Source: a virus. Taken from it: a stretch of 55,230 bases of DNA. A program made the translations under genes and the position numbers. The DNA lies in IMG/VR virus record IMGVR_UViG_3300042397_000935, positions 1 through 55,230 of that record, one strand, 5' to 3'. Positions 51,382 to 55,230 of this stretch are shown piece by piece. Every line of letters starts with the position of its first letter. Positions within the stretch are counted from its first letter, which is position 1. The notes beneath the pieces were generated by a model. It saw only the letters and a list, made by a program, of their open reading frames with translations, had not been told where the DNA came from and ran no database searches.

Positions 51382-52454
51382 TTAATAACCCTTAGTAGAA
51401 TTGTTTGTTCGTTGAGGCGGCCGTTCGGCTTCGACGAAGTAGTCTTAAGACCTTCCATGAAGGACCTAATTGCCACTTTGCCGGCTGACAGTAGTGATTG
51501 GATTGATTCGTCCGGTTTGCGAAGACTCTTGGAGATGCTTGTTTCCACATCCCATCCGAGCAATGTAGTTCCCTTGATCTGGATACCAGCCGGACCGACT
51601 GCCAGATACTTGGTTAACTTCTTGTACTTGGTGTTGTACACCCATAATTGACTACATCCTACAATCTCAGCAGGGTGAACAGACACAACTTTAAGTGCCT
51701 TGTCTTCCTTCTGAAACTTCAAGTTCTTGACGATATCAACGGCCGACTTGACCTTCTTCTCACGTGGCTTGCGGACCTTGACTGCCTTCTTATTATTTAT
51801 AAAGCGATCAACAAGAAGGATAAAGTTTTCCCAATACTTTTTAAGATCTTCACGAGCTTTCTTCATCTCACGAGTATCGAACTCGTCTGGTTCGTGGTCG
51901 CCAAGACCTTTAGCATAGAAGTCACGGATAGCCGATGCTGCCTGAGCAGTTGCTTCCTTGCCAACCAGCCATTCATAGATGTCAAGCTTAGGGTCTGCAT
52001 CAATAGCTTCTTCACACTCTGTAATGAGCTGATAAATCTTGGCTTGTACACGATCTTGAATGCTGACCACTGTCTTAGGTTCGTCATTGGTTTCATCGCG
52101 AAGCGCACTGGCCTCCCTCAAGAGCGCCTGGACACTGTTATTAAAGTAGTCTAGGTTCGCCTGAGGGAGTATATTGCCATTGAGCATGATACGTGCTACG
52201 TTTCCAATGGTCTTTGAGATCTTCCACTTTGGAAGTTTACGCAAGAGAGCAACATCATTCTTGCTGAAGTTCTTCTTGACATATTGGAAGAACCACTCAC
52301 GCGACTGATCGTCGCTTGCCATGTAGTTGTACCAGTTCAATGCATCACCGAGTTTGATGATTGCAATAGGTTCTGAACCATAAGCCTTATCATCGATCGA
52401 CTTGATAGCCGTCCGAGATATTTGTTTTGGTTTAGTTTTAACCTTGATAGCCAT
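51378..52454 (-). CDS. Conserved T4-like hypothetical protein
   Basis: 358 residues, lysine-rich and helical: GDALNWYNYMASDDQSREWF, DFYAKGLGDHEPDEFDTREM, WENFILLVDRFINNKKAVKV. C-terminal half is beta-rich (VVSVHPAEIVGCSQLWVYNT). Similar proteins occur in cyanophage-type genomes; no enzyme motif. First gene of the operon that ends with the exonuclease; AAGGAAT ribosome site. Confidence 0.7.
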   Translation of the reverse strand: MAIKVKTKPKQISRTAIKSIDDKAYGSEPIAIIKLGDALNWYNYMASDDQSREWFFQYVKKNFSKNDVALLRKLPKWKISKTIGNVARIMLNGNILPQANLDYFNNSVQALLREASALRDETNDEPKTVVSIQDRVQAKIYQLITECEEAIDADPKLDIYEWLVGKEATAQAASAIRDFYAKGLGDHEPDEFDTREMKKAREDLKKYWENFILLVDRFINNKKAVKVRKPREKKVKSAVDIVKNLKFQKEDKALKVVSVHPAEIVGCSQLWVYNTKYKKLTKYLAVGPAGIQIKGTTLLGWDVETSISKSLRKPDESIQSLLSAGKVAIRSFMEGLKTTSSKPNGRLNEQTILLRVIK

Positions 52455-52486
52455 GTGTGTTATTCCTTAGCAGTGTTGATATTATC

Positions 52487-52516
52487 ATCTTACTATAGTT
52501 TTTATAATTTGTACAC
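52487..52516 (-). promoter_or_regulatory. Promoter GTGTACA-N17-TAAGAT
   Basis: Heads the operon from 52454 to the terminator at 47853. Confidence 0.7.
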
Positions 52517-52518
52517 AA

Positions 52519-53478
52519 CTATTTTTTCGGTGCCTTCAATGAAGCAATCAGGCCTTTCCATTTTGGCATGATTGTCTGCCATGAAAAGCGTGTATCTGCA
52601 TACGTCTTGATGAATCCAAGAAGACTAGTCAGATCATTGTTCTGTACATTCTCAATAGCATACATCAGCGTATGAGCAAAGATGTTTGCATGGAGATTCA
52701 TATCTTCATGATCACCATCATACTGCACAGTTAATCCACCGGATGTTTCTGTCAATGCAGCAAAGTTAGGATGGACTGCAAGACAACCAGCCGACATGGC
52801 TTCAATCAAACAACGGCATGATGTTTCAGGCCAGATAGATGGATACGCAAAGATGTGAGCACGTTGATATGCTGCACGGACCGTTTCCTGATCTGCCCAA
52901 CCATGATAGTTGATCTGAGGATGGTTACGGCACATTTCAAACAACGGCTCGTATTGCTTATCACGATCTTCCCAGTTGCTACCATAGATACCAAACGACG
53001 AGAACACGTCTAGTTCAATATTAGGATATTTCTCAGCAAGTGCAATAAAGACAGGTACCAAGATCTCAAGGCCACGGTGTGGCGTTGACGTATAAATCAG
53101 ACGGATCTTATCCTTTGGTTTATCAACTAAAGGAATCGGATCGATACCATTTTCAATTACACAAGATTGATGGCTATATGGAATGCCTAGATAGTCACGG
53201 TATTGCTGATATTGCCAGTTAGAAACAAAAACAAGCTTATCAAAACGTTCACGGCTTTCTAACTCCATAAGATGTGAAGCTTCCGGATCGCCAGCAAGAT
53301 CGTGCAAGTGATAGATCTTAATGCGGTTATCATCTAGTTCACGAACGCGTGACGTAACAATCTGTACGCCTTCAAGTTCTTCTCTTGTAAGATGCTTATA
53401 GATTCCACGAGTGGTGAGTTCTGTACCGCCGTTAGACTCTTTATTTAGTTCGTTCAATTCAATTAAATCTTCATTCAT
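52519..53478 (-). CDS. GT4 glycosyltransferase
   Basis: 319 residues. NKESNGGTELTTRGIYKHLT gives the glycine-rich N-terminal loop. KIRLIYTSTPHRGLEILVPV starts the second Rossmann domain, and SIWPETSCRCLIEAMSAG carries the E-x7-E motif of GT4. Similar single enzymes occur in T4-like cyanophages. Ribosome site AAAGGGGTG upstream. Acceptor unknown; a third transferase beside those at 959-4296. Confidence 0.85.
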   Translation of the reverse strand: MNEDLIELNELNKESNGGTELTTRGIYKHLTREELEGVQIVTSRVRELDDNRIKIYHLHDLAGDPEASHLMELESRERFDKLVFVSNWQYQQYRDYLGIPYSHQSCVIENGIDPIPLVDKPKDKIRLIYTSTPHRGLEILVPVFIALAEKYPNIELDVFSSFGIYGSNWEDRDKQYEPLFEMCRNHPQINYHGWADQETVRAAYQRAHIFAYPSIWPETSCRCLIEAMSAGCLAVHPNFAALTETSGGLTVQYDGDHEDMNLHANIFAHTLMYAIENVQNNDLTSLLGFIKTYADTRFSWQTIMPKWKGLIASLKAPKK

Positions 53479-53499
53479 AGTGTTAACACCCCTTTGTTA

Positions 53500-53850
53500 T
53501 CACGCTACCCATTCCCTCTCGGAGAACCCGATGATCGAGTCATACCGGAACGAACGCCATCCTTGTGCTTCAAGATCCCACACTGCCAGAACATCTGGGT
53601 TTGGAGTCTTTTTCTGTACTGCTTCTTCAAGATCAGTTTGAGCCGGAAGTAAATTTGCATTTAATGTGCAAACCATTGTACGCTCTGTACCATCTTTCTT
53701 TATAAAAACAACACTCAAAACTGAAGCCTTTAATGTTGTTTTAAGGTACTCATTCCGCCAGGAAGTTTCGTCCTGCGTCTGTGTTGAGCCATTCTGTAAG
53801 TTTATCGAATCCACCAATTTCATCTCCATTAATAATAATATGTGGTACAC
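53500..53850 (-). CDS. WYL_2 (DUF2693) small beta-barrel protein, start unclear
   Basis: The conserved part SVLSVVFIKKDGTERTMVCT and VWDLEAQGWRSFRYDSIIGF matches the WYL_2/DUF2693 phage family (Sm/SH3-like barrel). No ATG or GTG with a ribosome site exists close before it; the first ATGs (53850, 53829, 53823) lie about 75-100 nt inside the glutaredoxin gene in another frame. The true product may begin there or at a rare start. Likely nucleic-acid binding or regulatory. Confidence 0.7.
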   Translation of the reverse strand: MYHILLLMEMKLVDSINLQNGSTQTQDETSWRNEYLKTTLKASVLSVVFIKKDGTERTMVCTLNANLLPAQTDLEEAVQKKTPNPDVLAVWDLEAQGWRSFRYDSIIGFSEREWVA

Positions 53851-54007
53851 TTTTCACGTTAGGGAAAATAGATACAAAGTCATCGCGAGTAAGATCCTCG
53901 CCAATTTTCATTTCTTGATACTGTTTGTTTTTTAGGCTTAGAAGAGCCTTTGCTCGATCGCAGTAAGGACAGTTGGCCTTACTGTATATAATAACATTAT
54001 TGGGCAT
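53750..54007 (-). CDS. Glutaredoxin
   Basis: 85 residues from ATG 54007 (MPNNVIIYSKANCPYC). CPYC at 13-16 is the glutaredoxin active site, and VKSVPHIIINGDEIGG holds the cis-Pro loop that binds glutathione. T4-like phages use it to reduce ribonucleotide reductase. The start overlaps the preceding gene by 11 nt; a longer in-frame start at 54082 is inside that gene and unlikely. Confidence 0.92.
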   Translation of the reverse strand: MPNNVIIYSKANCPYCDRAKALLSLKNKQYQEMKIGEDLTRDDFVSIFPNVKSVPHIIINGDEIGGFDKLTEWLNTDAGRNFLAE

Positions 54008-54266
54008 CAGACTTGCCGCCAAACAAATTAGCGTTGGTCCGTTTGTAGTCACCGTATACGTTATTAGCACGCACTTTGACAAACGGTTTGTTTGACGATG
54101 GTCCTGGAACCGTGATCCACGGGTTCTTGCCTTTGCGCCATGCCTCGATCTTATTTAGTGCCTTGTCAAACTCTGTTACTGACTGACGTACTTCTTTCAC
54201 ACCGGCAACGATATTACGGCGTTGACCCTTTGAAACAACAGTCTTACGTGTTCTTTTCTTACCCAT
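53997..54266 (-). CDS. Conserved basic T4-like protein
   Basis: 89 residues: MGKKRTRKTVVSKGQRRNIV then NKIEAWRKGKNPWITVPGPS. Strongly basic, likely nucleic-acid binding. Occurs before glutaredoxin in T4-like genomes. Driven by the promoter at 54299-54328. No defined function. Confidence 0.7.
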   Translation of the reverse strand: MGKKRTRKTVVSKGQRRNIVAGVKEVRQSVTEFDKALNKIEAWRKGKNPWITVPGPSSNKPFVKVRANNVYGDYKRTNANLFGGKSDAQ

Positions 54267-54291
54267 TATTTGTATTCCTCACTTTTGCTTA

Positions 54292-54639
54292 TTAACTAAC
54301 TATAACACCAATTAGATATAATGTACACAAAATTATTAAGACTGTGCTAAACTTTATCGGTTTGGTTTTTTTGATTTTAATTGTTTTAGGTTTTTTTGGT
54401 TTTAAAGTTTTTTGTTTAGGAGCACTAAGACTTTTTCTAGAAACCCAACCATCTGCAGTGCGTTGTGTAAGATAACTCTTACGTTCACCAGTATTCAGAT
54501 TTGTTGTGGTTGTAACTCTTGAATACTTATTACCGCTACTAGTTGAAACTTTAGAAGATCTTTTAGGCCCTTTAAACGACTGTGTATTCGTGGTACGTGT
54601 ACCATTCTTTCCACTTTTAGTAGTTCTTTTAAACGGCAT
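54292..54639 (-). CDS. Basic protein with C-terminal membrane segment
   Basis: 115 residues. The first 90 are Lys/Thr/Ser-rich (KRTTKSGKNGTRTTNTQSFK, TLKPKKPKTIKIKKTKPIK); the last 20 (STVLIILCTLYLIGVIVS) form a membrane helix. It would put a basic domain at the inner membrane. The promoter of the next gene is embedded in the codons of the helix. TAATG overlap with SpeD. Confidence 0.65.
   Translation of the reverse strand: MPFKRTTKSGKNGTRTTNTQSFKGPKRSSKVSTSSGNKYSRVTTTTNLNTGERKSYLTQRTADGWVSRKSLSAPKQKTLKPKKPKTIKIKKTKPIKFSTVLIILCTLYLIGVIVS
54299..54328 (-). promoter_or_regulatory. Promoter GTGTACA-N17-TATAGT inside a coding region
   Basis: Lies within the 3' end of the 115-residue gene and fires into the genes at 54266 and beyond. 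Confidence 0.65.
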
Positions 54640-55025
54640 TACAATACTTTAGTATCGATGAGAGTCAGACCATGCTCTCTGTCAATATACTTATATTCAA
54701 CCTTTATAGGTTCCCATTCCTGAATAGATTCAAACACCTGATTAATATCCAGATGACTACATGTATATACATCTAGTTGCATAAGTGCCGGTTCGGCCTC
54801 ATCCCATACGTGAAGAGCAATATGACTTGTCTCGATGATGGTTACAGCAGTCAGACCCTGATTGCCTTCCATATCAGAATAGACGGCATAAGGTCCCATA
54901 AGAACGTTCATCCCGATCTTGTCAACAAGATGTTTCATCCACAACTTAATTTCGTGTGGTGAATAAGGTGGTTCTTTTAGTTCAGCTCTGACGATCAGAT
55001 GCTTATGTTCTAGTATGCTGCCCAC
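54639..55025 (-). CDS. speD: S-adenosylmethionine decarboxylase-like protein SpeD
   Basis: 128 residues. IIETSHIALHVWDEAEPALM then QLDVYTCS gives the serine, His and Cys of the SpeD active site. Most bacterial enzymes read E-S-H at the autocleavage site, here T-S-H. GTG 55025 with a GGAG site. Known in T4-like cyanophages, probably to make polyamines that compact DNA. Whether the Thr variant self-processes cannot be told from sequence. Confidence 0.8.
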   Translation of the reverse strand: MGSILEHKHLIVRAELKEPPYSPHEIKLWMKHLVDKIGMNVLMGPYAVYSDMEGNQGLTAVTIIETSHIALHVWDEAEPALMQLDVYTCSHLDINQVFESIQEWEPIKVEYKYIDREHGLTLIDTKVL

Positions 55026-55026
55026 T

Positions 55027-55230
55027 TCATGTAGTCTCCGAAATATTAAAATGTAATGCTTTTACGTGACTGGCTTGGATCTTGCACTGCACCCATGTGT
55101 TATAGTAGTTGCCATCTAGGATTGCATCAGCATCAAAGATCATCTTTGTTTCCCAATAGTTACACTCACCACGGGTTTTGCACAGTTTTAGAATAGTACG
55201 TTTGAATTTGTCCTGGCCATAAAGTTCAAT
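55027..55230 (-). CDS. Partial gene, GIY-YIG/Seg-like C-terminus
   Basis: 67 codons visible, 5' part beyond the right edge. FKRTILKLCKTRGECNYWET then KMIFDADAILDGNYYNTWVQ resembles the C-terminal half of phage GIY-YIG (Seg-like) nucleases (KREIL...Y.E......D.....YYN...). The active-site half is not in the window, so this is tentative. Overlaps the SpeD leader. Confidence 0.55.
   Translation of the reverse strand: MELYGQDKFKRTILKLCKTRGECNYWETKMIFDADAILDGNYYNTWVQCKIQASHVKALHFNISETT

Noticed and set aside
51794-51801. TATAAATA on the minus strand inside the 358-residue gene
   Set aside because: Coding for Phe-Ile-Asn-Asn within a conserved-looking stretch; no gene start follows.

Overview
The window is about 55 kb of a T4-superfamily myovirus genome, cyanophage-like in its structural genes. 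Recognisable T4 orthologues are baseplate wedge gp6, gp7, gp8, gp25 and gp53, tube and hub proteins gp48, gp54, gp26 and gp5/gp27-like, head completion gp4, the replication and late-transcription trio gp32-gp59-gp33, RNase H, PhoH and SpeD. Copies of the T4 late-promoter octamer TATAAATA stand in front of structural genes. A circularly permuted two-piece tmRNA with an ANDN...LAA tag, a form typical of alphaproteobacteria, points to an alphaproteobacterial host; this is inference.

Layout. 1-878 and 4277-13000 (minus strand): fibre and adhesin-like virion proteins with collagen-like Gly-X-Y repeats, beta-repeat proteins and small partners. 959-4296 (plus strand): an inserted pair of glycosyltransferase fusions with their own early-type promoter. 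13003-33396 (minus): DUF4815 protein, gp8, gp7, gp6, gp25, an unknown protein, lysozyme-less gp5, gp27-like hub, gp53 and gp48. 33442-40755 (plus): gp4, an unknown protein, gp54, gp26 with an overlapping gp51-like frame, and two related tape-measure/hub proteins carrying different peptidoglycan hydrolase domains. 40797-43200 (minus): gp32, gp59, gp33 and a SleB-type endolysin. 43460-43807: the tmRNA. 43847-47787: accessory region of small genes, including a secreted nuclease, a DUF932 protein and many proteins under 65 residues in short promoter-led cassettes. 47882-55230: nucleic-acid metabolism and conserved T4-like genes.

Regulation can be read from the DNA. Eight promoters share a GTGTACA -35-like box placed 16-17 nt from a TATAAT-like -10; seven face left in the early and accessory region and one drives the glycosyltransferases. 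Late promoters (TATAAATA) head the fibre, baseplate, gp48/gp4, gp32 and endolysin units. Two places are notable. At 943-952 an early plus-strand promoter and a late minus-strand promoter overlap. At 33425-33438 a perfect palindrome forms a two-way late promoter between gp48 and gp4. Many neighbouring genes overlap as TAATG or ATGA, so translation is probably coupled.

The strongest candidates for something special are the phage-encoded permuted tmRNA with its own promoter, the GTGTACA promoter family, the probable -1 frameshift joining gp26 to its gp51-like partner, and the split of the tail lysozyme function into two paralogous hub proteins. No database search was possible, so novelty is not established.
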